Below are positions 1 through 7,522 of a stretch of DNA of 36,612 nucleotides, one piece after another; the first letter of the stretch is position 1; each line of letters opens with the position of its first letter. The notes under the pieces are model-generated. The model was not told the origin of the DNA. It did not search any database and saw only the letters and a list, made by a program, of their open reading frames with translations. A program made the position numbers and the translations under genes. Location: contig CACWLY010000009.1 in NCBI GenBank assembly GCA_902761825.1, positions 1 through 36,612 on the forward strand, written 5' to 3'. This stretch comes from an uncultured Eubacteriales bacterium. GTDB taxonomy: Bacteria; Bacillota; Clostridia; Christensenellales; Aristaeellaceae.

Positions 1-23
1 TCAGTAGGATAGGGTATGCCACC

Positions 24-154
24 GCTCCCGGGCAGGCCAGCTTCGCTGGCCGACTGTGCGCGAAGCGCACAGTGAACAAGAGAGAAAATTCCCGATAAAA
101 CAAGCTCGCTTGTTTTTCGGTGAATTTTCTCTCTTGTTCTTTATGCCCGGGAGC
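24..154. repeat. Multibranched hairpin repeat, copy 1
   Basis: An outer 11-bp stem (24-34 with 144-154, GCTCCCGGGCA and its complement) encloses three side-by-side hairpins. They are 35-51 (7-bp stem, TTC loop), 53-73 (8-bp stem, CGAAG loop) and a long arm 74-139 (18-bp perfect lower stem, then a slightly bulged upper stem closed by CAAGC/GCTTG). Together they would fold as a four-way junction. A second copy lies at 31331-31458 with the same plan. The similarity extends left of the stem to position 1, so the element may begin before the window. No protein gene is credible here. It could be a transposable fold-back element or a structured RNA; the sequence does not say which. Confidence 0.75.
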
Positions 155-230
155 TTGCTTGGCCCCATAGACCAAACAGGCGGAAGCAAGTCTGGTTTAC
201 GCTCCGCGCTTCATCGCCGGGATGGGTGTC

Positions 231-284
231 CAGAGGGCCCAAGCGGGCCCTTTGGCGCAGGTCTTAGGGCCGCGTAGGCCCTAA
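231..284. repeat. Pair of perfect GC-rich hairpins
   Basis: Two short perfect hairpins follow the multibranched repeat: AGGGCCC/GGGCCCT with an AAGC loop (234-251) and TTAGGGCC/GGCCCTAA with a GCGTA loop (264-284). Neither has a T tract, so they are not ordinary terminators. The rest of the 1-372 intergenic stretch shows no gene. The nonamer GAATAGTAT at 337-345 equals the outer end of the MITE-like elements seen at 19761 and 31492, so the whole stretch may be one composite repeat whose left end lies outside the window. Confidence 0.55.
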
Positions 285-372
285 CGTTTCCTTCTCTGCT
301 CTTATTTCACCCTTCGTGAATTGGCTCATAGAACACGAATAGTATGAGTCGGCTTCCGCCCGGAAACGGCGT

Positions 373-1539
373 TCACGTCCGTCGCAGGTAGTCGAGGTTC
401 CTGCGGATAAACGCGGCGCGCTGCCTTGCGCAGTCCGCGCTCCGGCCGGGATCGGACGGGGTGTTGAATACGTAATCCTGCAATCTCTCCAGATCGGTGG
501 TGGCAACGTGCAGGCGGGTATCGCTGGAGGCGTAATAGATGTACACCCGGCCGTCGGGCGCGGCGATCGCGCCGTTGGAGAAAACGACGTTGCTCACGTC
601 ACCCACGCGCTCATCGCCCAGCGGGCCGATCAGAAATCCGCCGGGCTCGGCGATCACCCGGGACGGATCGTTCAGCGCCGTGGCGAAGGCGTAGATCACA
701 TACCGCAGGCCGGCCGCCGTATTGCGCACGCCGTGCGCGATATGGATCCAGCCGCGGTCAGTCTTGATAGGCACCGTGCCCGCGCCGTTTTTGGCCTCGG
801 TGACGGTGTGATATTTGCGGAGCGAGGTCATTTTTTCCTCGTCGATGACGGCATGCGTGATGTCCGCGCACAGGCCGAAGCCGATGCCGCCGCCCGAGCC
901 GGTCTCGATGAAATCATCCATCGGACGGGTGTAAAAGGCGTATTTGCCGTCCACAAACTCCGGGTGCAGCACGACGTTTCGCTGCTGCGGCGAGCGCAGG
1001 GTGACCAGGTTGGGCAGCCGTTCCCAGGTTTTGAGGTCGCGCGTGCGCACAATGCCCGCAGCCGCGGTGGCCGCCGAAAGATCGCCGACCGACGTATCCT
1101 TGCTTTCCGAGCAGAAAACGCCGTAGATCCAGCCGTCCTCATGCCGCGTCAGGCGCATATCGTATACATTGGTCTCCTGCGGGCAGGTGTCGGGCAAAAG
1201 CACGGGCTCGTCCCAGAAACGGAAGCCGTCGACGCCGCTGACGGACTGCGCCACGGCGAAAAAGCTCTTGCGGTCGCTGCCCTCCACCCGGGCGACCAGG
1301 GTGAACTTGCCGTCCAGCAGCAGCGCCCCGCTGTTGAACACGGCGTTAACGCCCAGGCGCTGCATCATAAACGGATTGGACCTGGGATCGGGATCGTAGA
1401 TCCAGAAGGGCGGGATATGCCCGCGCGTGAGCACGGGATTGACCCACCGCTCGTATATGCCGTTATACCGTTCGGTATCCACGCGGTTCGGCGTGCCGAT
1501 CAGCGCTTCATACCGCGCCTGCAATTCCGGGTACGTCAT
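373..1539 (-). CDS. GH130 4-O-beta-D-mannosyl-D-glucose phosphorylase
   Basis: A 388-residue GH130-family protein, matching the usual length of mannosylglucose phosphorylases. These enzymes convert mannosyl-beta-1,4-glucose and phosphate into mannose-1-phosphate and glucose in the cytoplasm. The sequence carries [14 protein letters not shown] near the N-terminus and NVYDMRLT with Asp127, which corresponds in position to the general acid of characterised GH130 enzymes (family knowledge). There is no signal peptide. The open frame continues upstream, but the ATG at 1539 has a GAGGAGG ribosome site 7 bases before it and overlaps the epimerase stop as ATGA, so translation is probably coupled. The upstream epimerase supplies its substrate, which favours the mannosylglucose rather than the mannan-oligosaccharide specificity. 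Biochemical specificity within GH130 is inferred. Confidence 0.9.
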   Translation of the reverse strand: MTYPELQARYEALIGTPNRVDTERYNGIYERWVNPVLTRGHIPPFWIYDPDPRSNPFMMQRLGVNAVFNSGALLLDGKFTLVARVEGSDRKSFFAVAQSVSGVDGFRFWDEPVLLPDTCPQETNVYDMRLTRHEDGWIYGVFCSESKDTSVGDLSAATAAAGIVRTRDLKTWERLPNLVTLRSPQQRNVVLHPEFVDGKYAFYTRPMDDFIETGSGGGIGFGLCADITHAVIDEEKMTSLRKYHTVTEAKNGAGTVPIKTDRGWIHIAHGVRNTAAGLRYVIYAFATALNDPSRVIAEPGGFLIGPLGDERVGDVSNVVFSNGAIAAPDGRVYIYYASSDTRLHVATTDLERLQDYVFNTPSDPGRSADCARQRAAFIRRNLDYLRRT

Positions 1540-2714
1540 GCTTTTTCCTCCTCTGTGCGGCGCAGGAACTCCATGCACATGCGCCCGTTGTGATAGGGGC
1601 ATTTCCAGGGCTCGACGATCGGCTCGTCGCTGCCCGGCGTTCCGTCCTCCTGCGTGTACCAGAACCATTCGCTGCCGGGACGGCGGTCGATGAGCACATC
1701 CCGGATAAACGCCCACTGCGTCCGAACGGCGTCCAGGTACTTTGCTTCCCCGGTTTTCTCATACGCGTTCAGGAAGCCGATCAGCGCTTCGGCCTGAACC
1801 CACCAGATCCGCTTCTGACTGACCGCGCCGCGCTCGCATTCGTTGGCGAGACCGTGATCGGTAAAGGCCGCGCGCAGGGTATGATCGGCCATCGCCAGCA
1901 GCAGCGGGCGGATGCGGGCGGTCAGCGCCTCGTCGCCCAGCGCTTCCAGCGTTTCTTCGGTCAGCCAGCTGGCTTCGATATCATGGCCGAAGGAGTGCAG
2001 GTCGATAAGCGACCGGTATTCGTGATCAAAGAACACTTCCTGACGCGCTTTTTCCCGGTTATACACCTTGTTTTCAAAGATGTCCAGGATCCCGCGCAGC
2101 CGCCCGGCAAGCTGACCGTCCGGCCAGACCCGGTACAGCCCGGTATACCCTTCCATCACGTGCAGCAGCGTATTCATGGTGCGCGAAGCCATTACGCCAT
2201 TTTCGCTGAGCTTTTCATTGCTCGCGGGCTGCCAGTCGGCGGTGAAAGCCTCCAGATAGCCGCCCGCGTCGCGGCATTTCTCCTCGATCACGCGATACAG
2301 CGCCTGCGCCCGGGCCAGCGCTTCGGCGTTTCCGGACGCCCGATAATAGGAGGCCAGCGCGTATACGGCGAAGGCCTGGTTATAGGTGTGCTTGGTGCCG
2401 TCCGCCACGCTCCCGTCGGCGCGCAGCGCCCAGTATACGCCGCCGTTTTTTTCATCGGTCATGCGCCTGAGCATATCGTAGGCGCGTTCGGCGTCCGACA
2501 GCAGCCTTTCGTCCCGCAGAAAAACGGAAGCCTCCGAAAAGAACCACAGAATGCGGCTGTTCAGAATGCACCCTTTGTCGGCCTCGGGATGCCGGGTCAG
2601 ATCAAAATCCACCCGGCCGATGAAGCCGCCGTTTTTTTCGTCTCGCAGCCCCTGCCAGAAGGGCAGAATGCGATCCCTGAGCTCGGACAGGATTTCGGCT
2701 CGTGTTCTTTCCAT
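1536..2714 (-). CDS. Cellobiose/mannobiose 2-epimerase (AGE family)
   Basis: A 392-residue N-acylglucosamine 2-epimerase-family protein of the cellobiose 2-epimerase type, which interconverts the reducing-end glucose and mannose of beta-1,4 disaccharides. The (alpha/alpha)6-barrel motifs are in order: NSRILW with Arg54, [11 protein letters not shown] (110-120), [10 protein letters not shown] with His185, FGHDIEASW with His244 and Glu247, [15 protein letters not shown] (304-318) and [10 protein letters not shown] with His375. These positions match the active site described for Ruminococcus albus epimerase. It lacks a signal peptide. The ATG at 2714 follows AAGGAG by about 10 bases; the longer frame upstream runs into the glyQS terminator region and is not favoured. 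Beside GH130 it would turn beta-1,4-mannobiose into mannosylglucose. No clear promoter is seen between 2715 and 2815. Confidence 0.9.
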   Translation of the reverse strand: MERTRAEILSELRDRILPFWQGLRDEKNGGFIGRVDFDLTRHPEADKGCILNSRILWFFSEASVFLRDERLLSDAERAYDMLRRMTDEKNGGVYWALRADGSVADGTKHTYNQAFAVYALASYYRASGNAEALARAQALYRVIEEKCRDAGGYLEAFTADWQPASNEKLSENGVMASRTMNTLLHVMEGYTGLYRVWPDGQLAGRLRGILDIFENKVYNREKARQEVFFDHEYRSLIDLHSFGHDIEASWLTEETLEALGDEALTARIRPLLLAMADHTLRAAFTDHGLANECERGAVSQKRIWWVQAEALIGFLNAYEKTGEAKYLDAVRTQWAFIRDVLIDRRPGSEWFWYTQEDGTPGSDEPIVEPWKCPYHNGRMCMEFLRRTEEEKA

Positions 2715-2814
2715 CTCGGCGCTCTCCTTCGTATGTCGTCGGGTCCGTATTTTCGTTTGCTCCTTTCCGCCGCGGCGCTTTCGGCATCGCGCGGAAAGAA
2801 CAAACGCCGGCCGT

Positions 2815-2844
2815 GAAAAAACCCGCATCCTCAAGGAATGCGGG
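2815..2844 (-). terminator. Rho-independent terminator after glyQS
   Basis: On the minus strand a CCCGCAT/ATGCGGG hairpin (2822-2844) is followed by six T (2815-2821). It lies 22 bases after the glyQS stop and upstream of the epimerase gene, so it separates the two transcription units or lets a fraction read through. Confidence 0.85.
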
Positions 2845-2866
2845 GGATGATTTGCGGAAAGGATGA

Positions 2867-4246
2867 TCAGAAGCGCAGCTTTTCTTCGATGAAGGCGCGC
2901 AGATCGGAAACCTTCACGCGCTGCTGCTGCATGGTGTCGCGGTCGCGCACGGTCACGGTGCCGTCGGCCTCGGTGTCGAAATCGACGGTGATGCAGAAGG
3001 GCGTGCCGATCTCGTCCTGGCGGCGGTAGCGCTTGCCGATGGAGCCGGTCTCGTCGTATTCCACCATGAAGTACTTCGCCAGTTCGTCATGGATCTCGCT
3101 GGCCAGGCCGCCCAGCTTGTTCTTCTGCAGGGGCAGCACGGCCGCCTTGTAGGGCGCGAGGGCCGGATGCAGGTGCAGCACGGTGCGCACGTCGCCGCCC
3201 TCCAGCTCTTCCTCGTCGTACGCGTTGCACAGGAAGGCCAGCACGCTGCGCTCGACGCCCAGCGAGGGCTCGATGCAGTAGGGCACATATTTTTCGCCCG
3301 TAGTGGGATCGAGGTATTCCATGCTCTTCCCGCTGTGGTTCTGATGCTGGGTCAGGTCGTAATCGGTACGGTCGGCCACGCCCCACAGCTCGCCCCAGCC
3401 GAAGGGGAACAGGAACTCGAAGTCGGTCGTCGCCTTGCTGTAGAAGGCGAGCTTTTCGGGCTCGTGATCGCGCAGGCGCAGGTTTTCTTCCTTGATGCCG
3501 AGGGCCAGCAGCCATTCCTTGCAGAAATTGCGCCAGTAATCGAACCATTCCAGGTCGGTGCCGGGCTTGCAGAAGAACTCCAGCTCCATCTGCTCGAACT
3601 CGCGCACACGGAAGATGAAGTTGCCGGGGGTGATCTCGTTGCGGAAGGATTTGCCGATCTGGCCGATGCCGGCGGGGATCTTCTTGCGGGTGGCGCGCAT
3701 CACGTTCTGGAAGTTGACGAAAATGCCCTGGGCGGTCTCGGGGCGCAGGTACAGTTCGCTCGCGCTGCTCTCGTTGACGCCCTGGAAGGTCTTGAACATC
3801 AGGTTGAACTGCCGGATGCCGGTAAAATCCTTTTTGCCGCACACCGGGCACACGATATCGTGGCTTGCGATATAGTCTTCCAGCTCCTGGTTGCTCCAGC
3901 CGTCGCCGGTCTCGGCGCCGTTTGTGAACTTTTCGATCAGCTGATCGGCGCGGAAGCGGGCCTTGCAGGCCTTGCAGTCCATCAGCGGGTCGTTGAAGCC
4001 GCCCACGTGGCCGCTGGCCACCCAGACTTCGCGGTTCATCAGGATGCCCGCGTCCAGACCCACGTTATATTTGCTTTCCTGGACGAACTTCTGCCACCAG
4101 GCTTTTTTGACGTTGTTTTTGAATTCCACGCCCAGCGGGCCGTAATCCCAGGCGTTGGCCAGGCCGCCGTAAATCTCGGAGCCGGGATAGATAAAGCCGC
4201 GGGATTTGCACAGCGCCACCAGTTTGTCCATGGTCAGATTGCTCAT
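2867..4246 (-). CDS. glyQS: Glycyl-tRNA synthetase, alpha2 (eukaryote-like) type
   Basis: A 459-residue class II synthetase that charges tRNA-Gly with glycine. The N-terminus has the family signature [13 protein letters not shown] and AWDYGPLG. A zinc-like site is visible as CKACKARF (about 111-118) and CPVCGKKDF (about 153-161). Motif 2 appears in the segment [20 protein letters not shown], motif 3 in [13 protein letters not shown], followed by the anticodon-binding domain. The length and single chain fit the homodimeric form, not the alpha2beta2 GlyQ/GlyS form. The ATG has AAGGAG 10 bases upstream. A close promoter (4283-4310) leaves a leader of only about 30 bases, so the T-box often found before this gene in Firmicutes is absent. 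The name glyS is also used for this type. Confidence 0.97.
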   Translation of the reverse strand: MSNLTMDKLVALCKSRGFIYPGSEIYGGLANAWDYGPLGVEFKNNVKKAWWQKFVQESKYNVGLDAGILMNREVWVASGHVGGFNDPLMDCKACKARFRADQLIEKFTNGAETGDGWSNQELEDYIASHDIVCPVCGKKDFTGIRQFNLMFKTFQGVNESSASELYLRPETAQGIFVNFQNVMRATRKKIPAGIGQIGKSFRNEITPGNFIFRVREFEQMELEFFCKPGTDLEWFDYWRNFCKEWLLALGIKEENLRLRDHEPEKLAFYSKATTDFEFLFPFGWGELWGVADRTDYDLTQHQNHSGKSMEYLDPTTGEKYVPYCIEPSLGVERSVLAFLCNAYDEEELEGGDVRTVLHLHPALAPYKAAVLPLQKNKLGGLASEIHDELAKYFMVEYDETGSIGKRYRRQDEIGTPFCITVDFDTEADGTVTVRDRDTMQQQRVKVSDLRAFIEEKLRF

Positions 4247-4282
4247 AAACAGGTGCTCCTTCCGGTAATTAACATCTTATTT

Positions 4283-4310
4283 ATCATATCATGTTTTGTC
4301 GGAATGTCAA
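4283..4310 (-). promoter_or_regulatory. Sigma-A-type promoter of glyQS
   Basis: Reading the minus strand, TTGACA (4305-4310) is followed after 16 bases by TATGAT (4283-4288). It lies about 40 bases before the glyQS start and directly abuts the terminator of the preceding operon. Confidence 0.75.
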
Positions 4311-4311
4311 G

Positions 4312-4342
4312 GAAAACCCGTTTCCGCACGGCGAAAACGGGT
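4312..4342 (-). terminator. Terminator of the polysaccharide operon
   Basis: On the minus strand ACCCGTTT (4335-4342) and AAACGGGT (4316-4323) form a hairpin followed by a short T run. It closes the operon that ends with the GH10 gene. Confidence 0.75.
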
Positions 4343-4369
4343 AAAAACGGATGAAAGAGTGCGCATGGA

Positions 4370-5587
4370 TTATCGCAGCGTCACCATCCCGTTCAAATCG
4401 TCCCTGAGATCGACGCTTGCCGCGCCGCTTTCCGCGGTCAGCGTATAGCCGCCCTTGAAGCCCGTATAGTCCAGGCAGCCGTCCGCGTCCGTGGTCAGGC
4501 GCAGGTGCGTTTCCCACTCGCCGCGGATCAGCCCGCGCAGCCGGCCATAGGCGGGCTTCGGGGTGTTGTCGGCGCGGATCAGCCCGGCGGGCGCGCCGAG
4601 CCAGCAGCCGTCGTTGAAGTCCCAGGTGGTGATGGCCTCCACCATGGGATGTGAGAAGAGCGCCGCGTACATCTCGGCCACTTCGTCGGCCTGCCGCGCT
4701 TCGCCCTCCGGCGTGCTGGGCCAGCTGTCCACCTGCCAGTCATTCAGGTCCTCGATATAGGCGGGCATCAGGTCGCCGGAAATCAGCGTGTTTTCGGTGA
4801 AATGCAGGGGCAGGCCGAAACGCGAGAAGCGCGTCAGCACGTCGCTGATCTTTTCAAGCCCCCAGTATCCCTGATGCTGATGGCTCTGAATGCCGATGGC
4901 CCCGATGGGCACGCCTGCGTCCAGCAGATCGGCGATCAGGCGCTCGTAGGCCGGGCTGGTGTTGAAATCGTTGATCAGCAGCACGGCGTCGGGATTGCTT
5001 TCCTTCGCCGCCTCGAATACCGCTTTCACCAGGCCGACGCGCCCCTTGTCCTTGCAGATCCGGGTCACGGCGTTGTCATACTTGTCGAACACCGGCATGA
5101 TAACGACTTCGTTGATCACATCCCACAGATCGACCACGCCCTTGTAGGCGCTCACCTCCCGGTGAATGCGGGCGATCTGCTTATCGAAGATTTCCTGATT
5201 GGAATACCTGAGCAGCCACGGCGCGCACACCGTATGCCAGCACAGGGGATGGCCCTTGACCAGCACGTTCCGTTCGCGCAGCCAGCGCGCGGCGGCCATG
5301 GTTTCGGCATAAGCCGTTTTGCCCTCCTCGGGCTCGTAGCGTCCCCAATAGAAGGGGATCGTGCCGTAATTGAACAGATCGAGCCATTTGTCCAGGCGCT
5401 CGGAAAGGAACGCCTTTTCTTGTTCGTTCCGGGCGTTCATCAGGGCGATCGCGGCGAACGCGCCGCAGCCGAACAGAAAGTGATGGGAAACCTGATCTAC
5501 GGATACGGTTTGATGAGCGGCCGGCGTCCCGTCCGCGTTCTGGATGCGCAGGACGGCCCGCGCTTTTCTGTGCTGCAGCTGATCCAT
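4370..5587 (-). CDS. Intracellular GH10 glycoside hydrolase (xylanase-like)
   Basis: A 405-residue GH10 TIM-barrel enzyme. An N-terminal beta segment (about 8-45) precedes the barrel. The family signature KGHPLCWHTV (111-120) is present, the acid/base Glu160 lies in LWDVINE and the nucleophile Glu265 in LHFTEN. A short beta-rich tail follows from about residue 340. There is no signal peptide, so it acts on imported oligosaccharides. GH10 enzymes usually cut beta-1,4-xylan chains, but the HFTEN nucleophile motif differs from the common ITELD form, so another beta-linked substrate is possible. The ATG at 5587 has AGGAG 8 bases upstream. It is the last gene of the operon with the GH88 and lyase-like genes, followed by a terminator. 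Confidence 0.88.
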   Translation of the reverse strand: MDQLQHRKARAVLRIQNADGTPAAHQTVSVDQVSHHFLFGCGAFAAIALMNARNEQEKAFLSERLDKWLDLFNYGTIPFYWGRYEPEEGKTAYAETMAAARWLRERNVLVKGHPLCWHTVCAPWLLRYSNQEIFDKQIARIHREVSAYKGVVDLWDVINEVVIMPVFDKYDNAVTRICKDKGRVGLVKAVFEAAKESNPDAVLLINDFNTSPAYERLIADLLDAGVPIGAIGIQSHQHQGYWGLEKISDVLTRFSRFGLPLHFTENTLISGDLMPAYIEDLNDWQVDSWPSTPEGEARQADEVAEMYAALFSHPMVEAITTWDFNDGCWLGAPAGLIRADNTPKPAYGRLRGLIRGEWETHLRLTTDADGCLDYTGFKGGYTLTAESGAASVDLRDDLNGMVTLR

Positions 5588-5625
5588 TGGCTTTTCTCCT
5601 TTTTTTCGTCCGGTAACGGTTGAAA

Positions 5626-6405
5626 TCAAGTCATATCATATCCGAATACTTCCCATTCTGTCAATGCCGGAAAAGCGGAGGGATCGTCGCTTTTTTTCAT
5701 TTTTTCAAGGCGCATCCAGCGAACCGCGTGCCCGCCCAGATCGACGAACTGCCGGTCTCCCGTCTTTTCCAGGGGGAAGGTTATTTCGCCGCCGTCCGAC
5801 AGCGCGACGGTCCCTTCCGTCCAGTAGGCGTCGTGGGGAAAATCGGCGCGCAGCGTCAGCGCCATCCGATCCGCGAAAACCTCGCGGCCGAAGTCGATCC
5901 TGCACCAGGCGTCTTCCCGCGCGCCGATGCCCCAGCTTTGATACGGCCACTCGCCATGGAAGGTGTTGAAACGCATGCCGTCGATCACGTTGCGGGCGCA
6001 GAAGCAGGCTTCGTTCCGGGTTTCCACGTTGGCGGTGCAGTGCGGATAGAAATCGGTATCGCCCCGCAGATCGGCGGGGTTGCGGGCGATATTGCGGTAT
6101 TTTTCGGTTTCCCCGGGCGGGATGAGCCGCGCGCTGACGACGTGCCGCGGGGCCTCGAAGGTCCCCGGCGCGTAGGCAAGCCGGTGCTCCCCGGCGGGAA
6201 CAAACCAGGTCAGTACGCCGTCCGGCGCGTAAACCTCGCCCTCGGGCAGCTGCTGATCCATGCGGACGTACAGGCGATCGCCGCCGGAGATGATGATTTT
6301 ATCCCCCGGCAGGTATGCCCGGTCCACGCATAAAAGCGCTTCCTCAGCGTGGCTTGCGGCGGCCAGCACGCGGTTTTCGGCGTTTTTCAGTTCAATCGTG
6401 ATCAT
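5626..6405 (-). CDS. Cytoplasmic discoidin (F5/8 C)-like domain protein
   Basis: A 259-residue protein without a signal peptide or membrane segment. Residues about 1-100 are a beta-rich region that I do not recognise (MITIELKNAENRVL start). Residues about 105-255 look like an F5/8 type C galactose-binding domain: NPADLRGDT, a conserved NVIDG turn, WCRIDFGREVFADRMAL, and a closing WMRLEKMKKS and LTEWEVFGYD. Such domains normally bind carbohydrate outside the cell, so a cytoplasmic one is odd. It lies 7 bases after GH88 and 38 bases before GH10, clearly in the same operon. It may bind the oligosaccharide substrate or be an uncharacterised enzyme of this pathway. No catalytic residues can be named. 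Domain call is moderately sure, role unknown. Confidence 0.7.
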   Translation of the reverse strand: MITIELKNAENRVLAAASHAEEALLCVDRAYLPGDKIIISGGDRLYVRMDQQLPEGEVYAPDGVLTWFVPAGEHRLAYAPGTFEAPRHVVSARLIPPGETEKYRNIARNPADLRGDTDFYPHCTANVETRNEACFCARNVIDGMRFNTFHGEWPYQSWGIGAREDAWCRIDFGREVFADRMALTLRADFPHDAYWTEGTVALSDGGEITFPLEKTGDRQFVDLGGHAVRWMRLEKMKKSDDPSAFPALTEWEVFGYDMT

Positions 6406-6412
6406 GCTCTTC

Positions 6413-7522
6413 TCACAGCCACAGCATGGGGTCGGTCCCGTTCAGCTTGGCCAGCGCCTCCGTCAGAAAATAGTCGCCGTAGGTAATATTGGTGTGCCGT
6501 CCCGCGCCGTCGTCGTGATAGCTGGCTGTGCAGTGGGTCAGCATGCCGCAGCGGTCCAGAGACCAGTCGCAGCAGCGGTCCAGCAGCCCGTCGACAAGCC
6601 TGCGGGCGCTTTCCGCGTACGCATCGACGCCCGTAAGCCCGTGCAGCTCCATCAGGCCGCAGGCGGCGATTGCGCCCGCGATGTTGTCGATGCGCTTCTC
6701 GGTATCCGGCTGGCAGAAATCGCAGTCGGTCAGCCCGTCGGGCCGGATATGCGCGATAAAGTTGGCGGCGATCCTCTGGGCGGCTTCCAGATACCTGCCG
6801 TCCCGCGCGTTCATGTAAGCCAGCGTAAAGCCGTACAGGCCCCAGGCCTGGCCGCGGCTCCACTGGGTCCCCAGGGCGTAGCCCTGGCCGGGATGCTCCC
6901 GCACCCGCCTGCCTGTCCCGGGATCGAACTCGATGATATGGCTCACCGAGCCGTCGGGCCGCAGAAATTCCTTCAGCGCGGTATCGGCATGGATCGTCGC
7001 CACGCGGGCGAAACGCGGGTCGCCGGTCTGCCGCGAAGCCCAGAACAGCAGCGACAGGTTCATCATACAGTCGATGATGGCGTAGCCGACCTGCGAGGGA
7101 TTGTTCCATGCGCGGATATAGCCGACGGGATTGAAGCGCCCCATCAGCAGGCTTGCTGCGTGCAGCGTATCGGTTCGGGCCTGTTCGTCGCTGGTCAGCT
7201 TGAAATCGGCGCCGCAGGAGAGCAGATACATGAACCCCACGTCGTGATTCAGATGCCGGAACACGCGGAATTCATCGGTCAAAAGCGCTTCCACGCGGCG
7301 GGCTTCCTTCAGGAAGCATTCCTCTCTGCCCGCGGCGTACAGCTGCCACATCAGGGCGGGCCAGAAGCCGCCCGTCCACCAGCCGTTGCCGTCGAAGGGC
7401 GAAGCGATCCACCGGCCGTTTTCGCTTTTGTAGGGGATGATCCCGCTTTCCGCGGCGAAAACGGCTGTGCGGCGGAATTTGTCCTGTATTTTCTGAAAGA
7501 CTTCCTCATAGCGACCGGGCAT
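6413..7522 (-). CDS. GH88/GH105-type unsaturated uronyl hydrolase
   Basis: A 369-residue (alpha/alpha)6-barrel enzyme that removes delta-4,5-unsaturated uronic acid from the non-reducing end of oligosaccharides made by polysaccharide lyases. Visible motifs are WWTGGFWPALMWQLY (48-62), HDVGFMY with Asp94, IIDCMMNLSLLFWA with Asp151 and QWSRGQAWGLYGF (220-232). The two Asp residues match the spacing of the catalytic pair in Bacillus unsaturated glucuronyl hydrolase, which supports GH88. No signal peptide is present. The ATG follows GAGGAGG by 9 bases and overlaps the upstream DUF2264 gene by 17 bases. Its presence implies that a lyase generates unsaturated ends upstream in the pathway, most simply the heparinase-like protein of this operon. 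Confidence 0.9.
   Translation of the reverse strand: MPGRYEEVFQKIQDKFRRTAVFAAESGIIPYKSENGRWIASPFDGNGWWTGGFWPALMWQLYAAGREECFLKEARRVEALLTDEFRVFRHLNHDVGFMYLLSCGADFKLTSDEQARTDTLHAASLLMGRFNPVGYIRAWNNPSQVGYAIIDCMMNLSLLFWASRQTGDPRFARVATIHADTALKEFLRPDGSVSHIIEFDPGTGRRVREHPGQGYALGTQWSRGQAWGLYGFTLAYMNARDGRYLEAAQRIAANFIAHIRPDGLTDCDFCQPDTEKRIDNIAGAIAACGLMELHGLTGVDAYAESARRLVDGLLDRCCDWSLDRCGMLTHCTASYHDDGAGRHTNITYGDYFLTEALAKLNGTDPMLWL

Noticed and set aside
24..154. CRISPR array or tRNA-like gene in the hairpin-rich repeat
   Set aside because: There are no regularly spaced identical repeats, and the arms do not match tRNA cloverleaf dimensions or contain a T-loop motif.
1..345. Short open frames on both strands in the first 500 bases
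   Set aside because: They read through inverted repeats and mirror each other; none has a plausible start or family pattern.
508..1593. 361-codon plus-strand frame opposite GH130
   Set aside because: Antisense to a confident GH130 gene and without recognisable domains.
4247..4282. T-box riboswitch for glyQS
   Set aside because: The leader after the promoter is far too short and lacks the conserved T-box sequence.
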